NCBI GenBank assembly: GCA_021414045.1
Contig: JAIOPF010000271.1
Span: 1-14,427 of the forward strand
Length of the DNA stretch: 14,427 nt
Reading direction: 5' to 3'
Source: Deltaproteobacteria bacterium
Lineage (GTDB): Bacteria > UBA10199 > DSSB01
Below the pieces are notes generated by a model, which saw only the letters and a list, made by a program, of their open reading frames with translations, did no database searches and was not told where the DNA came from. Shown one piece after another: positions 1 to 6,696 of this stretch. The first letter of the stretch is position 1. The number at the start of each line of letters is the position of its first letter. Made by a program: the position numbers and the translations under genes.

Positions 1-62
1 AGGCTCAAGCATAAGAGCATGAAATGGCGCATTCATCCCCCTAATGAACGCCCTTTCGTTTG

Positions 63-509
63 TCAATTATCGGATCCCGTCGGTTCCGCGATCCGGGGCA
101 AGCGGCGAATCACCTCTACCAGAGCTGGCGGCGGAGTCGTCAGCTTGCGCGACTTGAGGTCGATCCAGGCGCCCTGGCTGAGAACCACGGCGGCCCTTTT
201 TCCGTCCTTGCGGAAGAATTCGTTCTGGAAGGTGAAGCGCGAGCCGTCCTCGTTCAAGGCGGCCACTTGCAGGTTTCCCGTGAAGGCGTCCAACAGGTGG
301 ATTTCCTTGAAGTAGCGGATTTCATCCTGAAAGATCAGCGGCCCGAATTGCAGCTTCGAAAACTCCGCCATAGAGAATCCGTTCGCCTGGAAATACGCCA
401 TGCGCAGGTCGGCGGCGTAATCGAGATAGGCCGTGTTCTTCATGTGGGCGTTGAAATCCATGTCCGACCAACGGGCGAAGAAATCTTTTTGGAAGGGGGC
501 TTGGGTCAT
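63..509 (-). CDS. Acyl-CoA thioesterase-like hotdog-fold protein (4HBT family)
   Basis: A 148-residue single-domain protein, the usual size for the 4-hydroxybenzoyl-CoA thioesterase (4HBT) family; members hydrolyse acyl-CoA or acyl-ACP thioesters in the cytoplasm. The N-terminal motif RWSDMDFNAHMKN (residues 13-25) matches the family's active-site segment, with Asp18 at the usual catalytic acid position and the H-x-x-N pair after it. The rest fits a hotdog fold: long helix after the motif, then beta strands (FGPLIFQDEIRYFKEI, LQVAALNED, FTFQNEFFRKDGKRAAVV, QGAWIDL). Two in-frame ATGs lie 6 bp apart; I chose the inner one (509) because the AGGAG at 516-520 sits 6 nt before it but directly abuts the outer one (515). 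Divergent from the DUF1622 gene across about 100 bp. Substrate cannot be read; it could be a general acyl-CoA or YbgC-like enzyme. Confidence 0.88.
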   Translation of the reverse strand: MTQAPFQKDFFARWSDMDFNAHMKNTAYLDYAADLRMAYFQANGFSMAEFSKLQFGPLIFQDEIRYFKEIHLLDAFTGNLQVAALNEDGSRFTFQNEFFRKDGKRAAVVLSQGAWIDLKSRKLTTPPPALVEVIRRLPRIAEPTGSDN

Positions 510-515
510 GGTCAT

Positions 516-520
516 CTCCT
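516..520 (-). promoter_or_regulatory. Ribosome binding site deciding the thioesterase start
   Basis: AGGAG on the minus strand (CTCCT on plus). It touches the ATG at 515 with no spacer but lies 6 nt from the ATG at 509, so the inner codon is the better start. Confidence 0.7.
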
Positions 521-609
521 AAATCGGGGATTACGGCATTTTTCCGGGAACCTGGGGTCTTGTCTAGATTTAAGTTTCCATTTCCCGGTGCTTTGGCGAC
601 AATTCCGCC

Positions 610-990
610 ATGGTCGAAAATTATCCCCTTTTCGCGCAAATCATCGAATGGATAGGTCTCTCCCTCGACGGCTTCGGCGTCGGGGTCATCTTGATGGGGG
701 CCCTCGGTTCCGTCGGCCGTTTCCTTTGGGGACGCAAGGGCGCCGACCTCTCCGATGCTTACCGACAGCTTCGCGAGAACCTGGGACGAACGATTTTGTT
801 GGGGCTGGAATTCCTCGTCGCCGGCGACATCATCCGCACCGTGGCCGTCTCGCCGACCTACCGTTCGGTGGGATTGCTGGGCATCATCATCGCCATCCGC
901 TTTTTCTTGAGCATGCAGTTAGAAGTGGAGATCAACGGACGCTTTCCCTGGCAGCATCAAGCCGTTCCATCCGATAGCCAACGCAAGTAG
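610..990 (+). CDS. DUF1622 family membrane protein
   Basis: A 126-residue integral membrane protein that I recognise as DUF1622 from its central block YRQLRENLGRTILLGLEFLV (residues 51-70), followed by AGDIIRTVAV, a third membrane segment (about 87-103) and the tail LEVEINGRFPW. Three hydrophobic segments are visible: about 8-37, 60-80 and 87-103. The function of the family is unknown. No clear Shine-Dalgarno lies before the ATG; a TAGATT at 565-570 would be a reasonable -10 for a short leader but no good -35 accompanies it. The gene is divergent from the thioesterase and its last 34 bp overlap the end of cutA on the other strand, so the soluble tail (QHQAVPSDSQRK) is coded opposite the CutA C terminus. 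Confidence 0.88.
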   Translation: MVENYPLFAQIIEWIGLSLDGFGVGVILMGALGSVGRFLWGRKGADLSDAYRQLRENLGRTILLGLEFLVAGDIIRTVAVSPTYRSVGLLGIIIAIRFFLSMQLEVEINGRFPWQHQAVPSDSQRK

Positions 991-1283
991 GGTGCGTATC
1001 CGCGAGCGACGCGTATGGCGACGATTTCCGGGCATTCGTAGGGGTGAATCGCCTTCAGCCTTTTCTCCAGGCTGACGTAGACGCTTTCGACAGTTTTGAT
1101 GAGGAGAAAGAATTCCTTTTCGCGGCAGAGCTTCTCCTTCCACACATAACGGGATTCCGCGGCGGGAAGGGTGGTGACGCAGGCCGCGAGCTTTTCGGTG
1201 ACCAAGGTCTTGGCGATGCGGGCAGCGTCGGATTTCTTGGCGACGGTGGTGAAAACGAGGATGGCTTTCGGATTTTTCGCCAT
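957..1283 (-). CDS. cutA: CutA divalent-cation tolerance protein
   Basis: A 108-residue protein of CutA1 length and pattern. CutA forms trimers with a ferredoxin-like fold related to PII proteins and is linked to copper and divalent cation tolerance, although its biochemical role is still debated. Diagnostic segments are LVFTTV (9-14), KLAACV (31-36), the S-x-Y-x-W motif SRYVW (44-48), the E-x-x-x-L-I-K-T strand EKEFFLLIKT (55-64) and HPYECPEIVAI (80-90), ending in YAPYLRWL. The start is the ATG at 1281-1283, 8 nt after an AGGA that overlaps the polX stop codon; the gap from polX is only 10 bp, so the two are almost certainly cotranscribed and translationally coupled. A second ATG 4 nt upstream is out of frame. 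The 3' end overlaps the DUF1622 gene by 34 bp in convergent orientation. Confidence 0.95.
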   Translation of the reverse strand: MAKNPKAILVFTTVAKKSDAARIAKTLVTEKLAACVTTLPAAESRYVWKEKLCREKEFFLLIKTVESVYVSLEKRLKAIHPYECPEIVAIRVARGYAPYLRWLSDGTA

Positions 1284-1293
1284 GCATGGCTTC

Positions 1294-3006
1294 CTATAAA
1301 TTCCAGTATTCGCGGATTTCTTTCAGCGACTTGGTGTTGAGAATATCGTCCTTCGTCAGCCAGCCCTTGCGGGCGATGCCGACGCCGTAAAAGGTATCCG
1401 ATAGGCCGTTGATGCTGTGGGCGTCCGGGTTGATGGTGAATTTCACGCCGGCCTGCTTGGCTTGGCGAAGGTAGCGCCAGTCGAGGTCAAGTCGGTGTGG
1501 GTTGGCGTTGATCTCGATGGCGACCTTGTTTTTCGCCGCCGCGGCGAAGACGGCTTCGGTGTCGAACTGGTAGCCGTCACGGGCCAGGAGGAGGCGTCCG
1601 CTGATATGTCCGAGGATGCGGGTGTGCTTATCCGACACCGCCTTGACGAGGCGCTTCGTCATTTCATCCTTGTCCATCTTGAAGCGCATATGGACGCTGG
1701 CGATGACGAAATCCAGGTCGTCCAGCGCCTTTGCCGGAAAGTCGAGGGCGCCGTCGGCCAAGATGTCCGATTCGGTGCCGCGCAGGATGGCGATCCCCTT
1801 TAATTTTTTCTGCACCGCCGCGACCTCTTCAGCTTGTTCCTTCAGATCGGAGGGTTTCAATCCTCCCGCATAGACCGCGGTTTGCGAGTGGTCGGAGAGG
1901 CCCATGTATTCGAAGCCCAGACGTTCGGCTTCTTTCGCCATGTCATGGATCGTGGCGACACCGTCGCTCCACTCGCTGTGGACGTGGAAAATGCCGCGCA
2001 AATCCTTGGCCTCGACCAAGCGCGGGAAGGGCTTCTTGGCGGCGAATTCGATTTCTCCCATGCCCTCTCTGGCCTCGGGGGGGACGTAGTGCAGGTCCAG
2101 GGCTTTGTAGATGTCTTCTTCCGTCTTGCAGGGCAGGGGCTTCTCTCCGCGGAACAGCCCGTATTCGTTGAGCTTGAGGCCCTTGTCCTTGGCGATGCCG
2201 CGCAGGGCGGTGTTGTGCTCCTTGCTGCCGGTGAAATATATCAGAGCGGCGGCATATTCCGAATCTTCGACCACGCGCAAATCGACCTGGATGCCGCTCT
2301 TCAGGCGCACGCTGCTCTTGGTCTCGCCTTGGGCGAGGATCTCCTCGACTTGCGGGTTTTGGCAGAACCGCTTCATCAAGGATTCCGCCGAGCCCTTCAT
2401 GGTGGCCAGGATATCGATGTCGCCGATGGTTTCCTTGCAGCGCCGCAGCGAGCCCGCGATCTCGGCGCGTTGCACCTTCGGATCTTTCTTCACGAAGGCC
2501 AGCAGCTCTTGGGCCTGGCGGTAGGCAACGTCGAAAAGAAAGCGTCCCGCGCTCTTCTTCAGCATCTCGATGCCCTTGAGGATCTTCTCTTGAGTTTTGG
2601 CGCCGAAACCCTTCAGGTCGAGGAGGCGATTTTCTTTGCAGGCGTATTCGAGCTCGCCCAAACTATTGATATCGAGGTCGCGGTGGAGAATGCGCGCCTT
2701 TTTGGGCCCCAGGCCCGAGACTTTCAGCAGCTCGAGGAGGCCGGGAGGGATGGCCTGCCTCAGTCCCAAGAGATAGCTACTGCTCCCCTGGGTCACCATC
2801 TCGGTGATCTTTTCGGCCAGGCCTTGGCCAATGCCCTTGACCTGAAGAATGCCGCCGGAGGCGACTAGGTCGGCGGGCTCTTGGGGTAGACCCTCGAGGA
2901 TGCGGGCGGCGTTCTGATAGGCGCGGGACTTGAAGGGGTTCTCCCCCTTGATTTCCAGCAGTTCCCCAATCTCTTCGAGGGCGGCAATGATTTCGCGTTT
3001 ATCCAT
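1294..3006 (-). CDS. polX: DNA polymerase/3'-5' exonuclease PolX
   Basis: A 570-residue bacterial PolX, full length for the family, which fills short gaps in base excision repair. The N-terminal 8-kDa-like region (1-70) includes KGENPFKSRAYQNAARI and the first helix-hairpin-helix (VKGIGQGLAEKI). Two further HhH motifs are at VSGLGPKKARIL (95-107) and LKGFGAKTQEKIL (131-143). The polymerase palm carries GSLRRCKETIGDIDIL with catalytic Asp196 and Asp198 and the third acid, Asp242, in QVDLRV. The C-terminal PHP phosphoesterase (about 338-570) keeps its metal ligands: HVHSEWSDG (His341, His343), SDHS (Asp372, His373), Glu412 in GTESD, His439, His467 and PDAH (Asp528, His530), so the exonuclease looks active. 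The ribosome site is weak (AAGAAAAAC before ATG). Divergent from the FG-GAP gene by 55 bp; cutA follows directly. Confidence 0.97.
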   Translation of the reverse strand: MDKREIIAALEEIGELLEIKGENPFKSRAYQNAARILEGLPQEPADLVASGGILQVKGIGQGLAEKITEMVTQGSSSYLLGLRQAIPPGLLELLKVSGLGPKKARILHRDLDINSLGELEYACKENRLLDLKGFGAKTQEKILKGIEMLKKSAGRFLFDVAYRQAQELLAFVKKDPKVQRAEIAGSLRRCKETIGDIDILATMKGSAESLMKRFCQNPQVEEILAQGETKSSVRLKSGIQVDLRVVEDSEYAAALIYFTGSKEHNTALRGIAKDKGLKLNEYGLFRGEKPLPCKTEEDIYKALDLHYVPPEAREGMGEIEFAAKKPFPRLVEAKDLRGIFHVHSEWSDGVATIHDMAKEAERLGFEYMGLSDHSQTAVYAGGLKPSDLKEQAEEVAAVQKKLKGIAILRGTESDILADGALDFPAKALDDLDFVIASVHMRFKMDKDEMTKRLVKAVSDKHTRILGHISGRLLLARDGYQFDTEAVFAAAAKNKVAIEINANPHRLDLDWRYLRQAKQAGVKFTINPDAHSINGLSDTFYGVGIARKGWLTKDDILNTKSLKEIREYWNL

Positions 3007-3038
3007 GTTTTTCTTGTATTTTTAACGGATTGTCGGTC

Positions 3039-3046
3039 TAGTATTA
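3039..3046 (+). promoter_or_regulatory. Possible -10 element of the FG-GAP/Rieske/AI-2E unit
   Basis: TAGTATTA in the 55-bp divergent spacer, with TTGTAT at 3014-3019 as a possible -35 (19-nt spacer to TAGTAT). Initiation near 3051 would leave a very short leader with a GTGAGG before the ATG at 3062. The same octamer occurs at 9149-9156 before the valS unit. The match to a sigma-70 promoter is only fair. Confidence 0.25.
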
Positions 3047-3061
3047 CCACGTGAGGTCTTC

Positions 3062-3958
3062 ATGGGTCTACGAATCTTCATCACCTGTCTGCTCCTATTG
3101 AGTCCTGGTCTGCTAAGAGCGGAAGTTCCCAACATCCCCAAGATGCCCGAAACCGCGCCCGCCACGGGGGCCGAGCAAGTCACGCCCTATACCGTCGTGA
3201 AGAAAAAGGATTTTCCCAATTATAAGGTCGAGATCGAACAGCGCATGACCCTCAGCAAGTTTCCACGGGTCGAATCGATGAAGGCGCGGATCATCCCCAA
3301 TGGGGGCGGCTCGGTCACTTCCTATACCGGAACCTGGGTCAATCCCGATCCCAAGGCCTTCGTCATTGGCTGGGAAGGCGGCCCCTTAGACCTTGACGGC
3401 GATGGTTTTGAAGACCTATTGTTGCAGAATTACACCGGCGGAGGTCACTGCTGTTACACCTACGTGATCTACTCGCTTTCCAAGCCGCTCAAGAGAATCG
3501 GCGATCTCGCGATGAAGGACTGCGGCGAAAAAATCGGCTTGGATGACCTGAACGGCGACAAAAAAGCCGAGATTATTTCCTGCAACCCCAACTTTAGCTA
3601 TCTAGGCGATCAGCCTTATTCCGAAAGCCCTTTTCCTCCAGCGATCTATACGATCAAGAACGGTCAATACCAACGGGCCGACAAGGAATTCCGACAGGTC
3701 TTCATCGACGATATCCAGGCCCAGCGCGACGCCTTGGCCAAGGCCTACCGGCCGGCCAACGCCCTGCAGATCGTGACGGATTATCTTGTGCTGGGAGACG
3801 ACACCCAGGCTTGGAAAGAACTGGACACGCTGTATCGAGGAGCCGACAAAGACAAGATCAAGCAGCAACTGCAGGTCCGTATCGGGCAAAAACCGGCCGT
3901 GACGCCCTTTCCGACGGCCAGTCCCGCGGCGGCGCCCGGTACCGTGAAACCCTGGTAG
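3062..3958 (+). CDS. Secreted FG-GAP/VCBS-like protein of unknown function
   Basis: A 298-residue exported protein. Residues 1-20 form a clear Sec signal peptide with probable cleavage after LLRA; no lipobox Cys is present. The central region has two calcium-loop-like repeats of the FG-GAP/VCBS type: LDLDGDGFEDLLLQ (109-122) followed by the glycine/cysteine motif TGGGHCCYTY (125-134), and GLDDLNGDKKAEIIS (159-173). I recall the GG-x-HCC segment from other secreted beta-propeller-like proteins with integrin-type repeats. The region around 205-275 is helical (DDIQAQRDALAKAYR, DDTQAWKELDTLYR), and the last 20 residues are Pro/Ala-rich, perhaps a linker or disordered tail. Cys130, Cys131, Cys154 and Cys174 could form disulfides in the periplasm. 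With only two repeats it is too small for a full propeller. It heads a unit with a Rieske protein 19 bp downstream. No enzymatic motif was seen. Confidence 0.85.
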   Translation: MGLRIFITCLLLLSPGLLRAEVPNIPKMPETAPATGAEQVTPYTVVKKKDFPNYKVEIEQRMTLSKFPRVESMKARIIPNGGGSVTSYTGTWVNPDPKAFVIGWEGGPLDLDGDGFEDLLLQNYTGGGHCCYTYVIYSLSKPLKRIGDLAMKDCGEKIGLDDLNGDKKAEIISCNPNFSYLGDQPYSESPFPPAIYTIKNGQYQRADKEFRQVFIDDIQAQRDALAKAYRPANALQIVTDYLVLGDDTQAWKELDTLYRGADKDKIKQQLQVRIGQKPAVTPFPTASPAAAPGTVKPW

Positions 3959-3977
3959 GATTTTTCGAGGAGCCTCC

Positions 3978-4289
3978 ATGTCCCAATTTGTGAGGGCCGC
4001 GAAGCGGCAAGACATTCCATCCGGCAGCGGGGTGGCGTCCGAATGCAACGGGAAACCCGTCTCTATATTCAACGTGGCGGGGGAGTTTTATGCCACTCAG
4101 GGGAAGTGCCCGCATCGCGGCGGTCCGCTGGACGAGGGCGAGCTCGAGGGTCAAGTCGTCACTTGCCCCTGGCACGCCTGGCGTTTCGACGTTTGCACCG
4201 GGATCAACGCCGACAACCCTCATTCGAAGTTGGTCGTTTATCCGGTGAAACTGGAAGGCGACGACGTGCTAGTGGAGATGCATGGCTAA
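3978..4289 (+). CDS. Small Rieske [2Fe-2S] protein (ferredoxin type)
   Basis: A 103-residue stand-alone Rieske domain. The two cluster-binding boxes are intact: CPHRGG (Cys44, His46) and CPWH (Cys63, His66), spaced as in soluble Rieske ferredoxins and NirD-like subunits. No signal peptide or membrane segment is present, so it should be cytoplasmic and serve as an electron carrier or as the small subunit of a reductase or oxygenase. The usual partners (a flavin reductase, NirB or an oxygenase alpha subunit) are not in this window, so the partner is unknown. A strong GAGGAG at 3967-3972 lies 5 nt before the ATG. The 3' end overlaps the AI-2E permease gene by 8 bp, which implies translational coupling. 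Confidence 0.93.
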   Translation: MSQFVRAAKRQDIPSGSGVASECNGKPVSIFNVAGEFYATQGKCPHRGGPLDEGELEGQVVTCPWHAWRFDVCTGINADNPHSKLVVYPVKLEGDDVLVEMHG

Positions 4290-5499
4290 CAATAAGCAGC
4301 TCGAACAAAGGGCCTTCATTCTCCTGCTCGTCGCTTTGATTGCTTCGGGCCTTTACCTCATTTCGCCTTTCCTGCTGACCCTCATCCTCGGCATCGTCCT
4401 CACCGTTCTGTTCCACCCCATGCACGAAAAGTTCCTCAAATGGACGAAGCAAAGGCATAATTTGGCGGCCTTCTTGTCGGTGACAGCGGTGGTGCTCTTT
4501 TTCTTCATTCCTATGACCATCCTGCTCACGCTGGTCACCACGCAATTAGCTTCCTTGGTCACCCAAAGTAACTTTTCGATTTCCGAGACAACGGTGTCCG
4601 GGATAGTTGCCAAGCTCCAAAACCACCTCACCTTCTTGGGCGCGAAGTTCGAATACCTTTCGGGCCTGAATTTCAATTTGGTGCCGCTCATCCAAAAAGT
4701 AGCGTCCCAGGCGGCGCAAATCGTGGCGGAGTATTCCCCGGCCGTCCTGTCCGGGACGGTGAATTTCCTATTGCACCTGTTCATCCTGGTGATCGCCTTG
4801 TTCTACCTGTTCCGCGACGGGAAGTTCTTTTTCAATTTATTGATTCGGATCTCCCCCGTGAAGGACCAGTACGAGCTGCGATTGGCCAAGGAAATCCGCG
4901 AGACGATCTATGGGGTGTTCTACGGAAACTTCCTTACCGGGTTGGCACAGGCGGTTTTGGCGACGGTGGGATTTTATTTCGCGGGGATCCAGGCTTTTTT
5001 CGTTTGGGGAGCGGTGACTTTCTTCATGTCCTTCTTGCCCATGTTGGGCACGGGCGCCGTGATTATTCCCATTACCTTGATTCTTTTCCTGCAAGGTAAA
5101 ACCAATCACGCGCTTTTCTTGGCTATCTATGGGGGGGTGATGATCGGCTCGGTTGATAACCTGCTGCGGCCCGTGTTGATCCGTAGCAACATGCATCCCT
5201 TGGTCCTCTTTCTCAGCATCTTCGGGGGACTAGCGGTCTTTGGCGCCTTCGGTATCTTATTGGGGCCCATGATTCTCGCCTTGCTGACCGCGACGCGAAT
5301 CGAGGCGGCTCGCGTAGGGATTGAACATCTGTCGCGGAGGCATGCAGCGCGCTTGGCCGTTGGCGATGCATTTTTTCGCCACTACTTTGTGGGTCCCGGG
5401 CAAATACCGTTGATTCGAGGGCATGTAGCCGAAGCGATTGGGTGCCCATTTGTTGGTGGCCGGGTTCCGGATTTGGTCTTGGGTATAATAAAGTTGTAG
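4282..5499 (+). CDS. AI-2E family permease with an extended, antisense-derived C terminus
   Basis: The first about 336 residues are a typical AI-2E family (PF01594-type) membrane protein: two N-terminal helices (10-45), a helix at 62-90, a long soluble stretch, then helices from about 155-178, 212-270 and 275-336. Signature segments are YGNFLTGLAQAVLATVGF, the DNLLRPVLI motif (292-300) and HPLVLFLSIFGGLAVFG followed by GILLGPMILALL. Family members export or tolerate small molecules or ions; the AI-2 link is not general. Normal members end a few residues after the last helix. Here the frame continues for about 69 more residues (from about 5290) that resemble no family tail and lie opposite the small secreted protein gene. 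The stop may have been lost, or the tail may be a genuine lineage feature. The start overlaps the Rieske gene by 8 bp, with GGAG 4 nt before the ATG. Confidence 0.9.
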   Translation: MANNKQLEQRAFILLLVALIASGLYLISPFLLTLILGIVLTVLFHPMHEKFLKWTKQRHNLAAFLSVTAVVLFFFIPMTILLTLVTTQLASLVTQSNFSISETTVSGIVAKLQNHLTFLGAKFEYLSGLNFNLVPLIQKVASQAAQIVAEYSPAVLSGTVNFLLHLFILVIALFYLFRDGKFFFNLLIRISPVKDQYELRLAKEIRETIYGVFYGNFLTGLAQAVLATVGFYFAGIQAFFVWGAVTFFMSFLPMLGTGAVIIPITLILFLQGKTNHALFLAIYGGVMIGSVDNLLRPVLIRSNMHPLVLFLSIFGGLAVFGAFGILLGPMILALLTATRIEAARVGIEHLSRRHAARLAVGDAFFRHYFVGPGQIPLIRGHVAEAIGCPFVGGRVPDLVLGIIKL

Positions 5500-5586
5500 T
5501 GCGTGGGAGGGGTAGGTGATCGACAACATCGTGGCCGCCGTTCCCAATACCGCCAAAAGAAACTTAATGGGGCTTCGCTTGCGCAT
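5257..5586 (-). CDS. Small exported basic protein, function unknown
   Basis: A 109-residue protein starting MRKRSPIKFLLAVLGTAA, with a textbook Sec signal peptide (charged n-region, hydrophobic core, cleavage probably after YPSHA at 28-29). The mature part of about 80 residues is basic and rich in Tyr, Asn and Pro, with two cysteines (73 and 81, in KKCIANGQARC) that could pair in the periplasm. I recognise no family. The ATG at 5584-5586 lies inside the end of the GH113-like gene (23-bp overlap), so translation is probably coupled; no strong Shine-Dalgarno is visible. The last 243 bp lie opposite the 3' end of the AI-2E permease, and roughly the final 15-25 residues oppose its conserved core, so the native C terminus may once have ended earlier. 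Existence is supported mainly by the signal peptide and the operon position. Confidence 0.6.
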   Translation of the reverse strand: MRKRSPIKFLLAVLGTAATMLSITYPSHALQLYYTQDQIRNPATNKWAPNRFGYMPSNQRYLPGTHKVVAKKCIANGQARCMPPRQMFNPYASRLDSRRGQQGENHGPQ

Positions 5587-6637
5587 TCTGGCGTTTATCG
5601 TCTCTTTCCCGCGATAAGTCAAACCCCCCGTACCATTCCCGCAATACCACTTCGGCGGGCTTGCCCCGAGGCGTGAAACCGGGATCTTTGGGCCCGCCGG
5701 GATCGAACCACACCCACCAAAAGACCCCCGCCAGTTCCGGGTTGCCCTTCCAGGCCTCGATGAAGGCGCGGTAGCAGAGGGCCTGCTCTTCCAAGTCGAC
5801 TTGGGCCTTGGCGAAATAGTTCCAGGGGTTGACGTTGCCCCCATCCAGGGAAGGGTAGCCCACCTCGGTGAAGATCAGTTTTTGCGAATACTGGGATTTG
5901 AAGGCGAGGATCTTCTTTTTTAGGCCCTGCCAGGTGGCCAGCAATTCGGCGAAGGTGGGGTCGTTCTTCTGGGAGAGGGGGTAGTAGGAAGTCATCGCGA
6001 TGTAATCGAGTTCCTTCCAAAAGGTCGGGTAGCTGTAGTGGTCCCAGTTGGCGGAATACAGCAATTGCCCGGGAAATCGTTTCCGAAGCTTGAGAATCAA
6101 TCCGGTCCAAAAATCGTTCTTTTCCTCGAGCGAACCGAGCTCGCTGCCCACGCTAAGGAGTTCGACGCCGTTGGCTTTGCCTAGGTCGGCGTAATGGAAG
6201 AGGAAGGCCTCGTAGTTCTTCGCCCATTCTGTGAAATTGGCGGGAGCCAGGACGCCACGCCAATCTTTCGGTCCCCGGTAGTCGAAACGCAAGTAGGGGA
6301 AGAGCACCACCTGCATTTTCAGGCGATGGGCCTGGCGTATGACTTGGATGAGCTTGGCATCGGGGATGGTGCTGTTCTCCTTGCCCCATTGGTAGCGCGG
6401 CTCGATGCCATTCGCGCGGATATCCGGGGAGTACCAATTGACCACCAAGAGGATGGCGTTGACGCCCAGCGAATGCATTTCGCGCAGGTCGCGTTCGTAG
6501 TCGTATTTGGGATCTTTCGCGAATAATCCTAGGGCCATGCCGCGCAAGGGTGGAGCGGAAGAGGGGGCGGCGATCGCCAGGGCGCGCGAAAGCGGGAAAC
6601 AGAGAAATATCAGGACAATGGCGAGCCGACGAAGCAC
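5564..6637 (-). CDS. GH113-like secreted glycoside hydrolase
   Basis: A TIM-barrel protein of about 357 residues resembling glycoside hydrolase family 113, whose characterised members are beta-mannanases acting by a retaining mechanism. With the GTG start at 6637, a signal peptide or N-terminal anchor covers residues 2-24 (LRRLAIVLIFLCFPLSRALA). The proposed acid/base is Glu166 in GSELGS, and the nucleophile is Glu258 in FTEVGYPS. Other family-like segments are LRGMALGLF (first strand), NAILLVVNWY, DYIAMTSYYPL, GVFWWVWFDPGG and GFTPRGKPAEVVLREWYGG at the end. The start is uncertain: a TTG at 6673 would add 12 residues, and neither codon has a good ribosome site. The gene follows the unrecognised 6697-7311 gene and overlaps the small secreted protein gene by 23 bp. 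The substrate is not readable; an envelope or environmental polysaccharide is plausible. Confidence 0.82.
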   Translation of the reverse strand: MLRRLAIVLIFLCFPLSRALAIAAPSSAPPLRGMALGLFAKDPKYDYERDLREMHSLGVNAILLVVNWYSPDIRANGIEPRYQWGKENSTIPDAKLIQVIRQAHRLKMQVVLFPYLRFDYRGPKDWRGVLAPANFTEWAKNYEAFLFHYADLGKANGVELLSVGSELGSLEEKNDFWTGLILKLRKRFPGQLLYSANWDHYSYPTFWKELDYIAMTSYYPLSQKNDPTFAELLATWQGLKKKILAFKSQYSQKLIFTEVGYPSLDGGNVNPWNYFAKAQVDLEEQALCYRAFIEAWKGNPELAGVFWWVWFDPGGPKDPGFTPRGKPAEVVLREWYGGFDLSRERDDKRQNAQAKPH

Positions 6638-6696
6638 GCCGGGAGCTTTATTTTCGCCGGCGGCGGCTGTCAATTTTTATCGGGGAGAATTTGCTC

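Noticed and set aside
27..51. Imperfect inverted repeat (GCG-TTCAT / ATGAA-CGC) left of the thioesterase stop
   Set aside because: The stem has a 2-nt bulge and no T-run; the first 62 bp hold nothing else I can support.
60..977. Plus-strand frame of 305 codons across the thioesterase and DUF1622 genes
   Set aside because: It runs antisense to the thioesterase and out of frame with DUF1622; both real genes carry clear family motifs.
1834..2868. Long open frame on the plus strand opposite polX (344 codons)
   Set aside because: It is the antisense shadow of a full, motif-complete PolX; its product is a low-complexity Leu/Asp/Gly-rich sequence with no recognisable domain.
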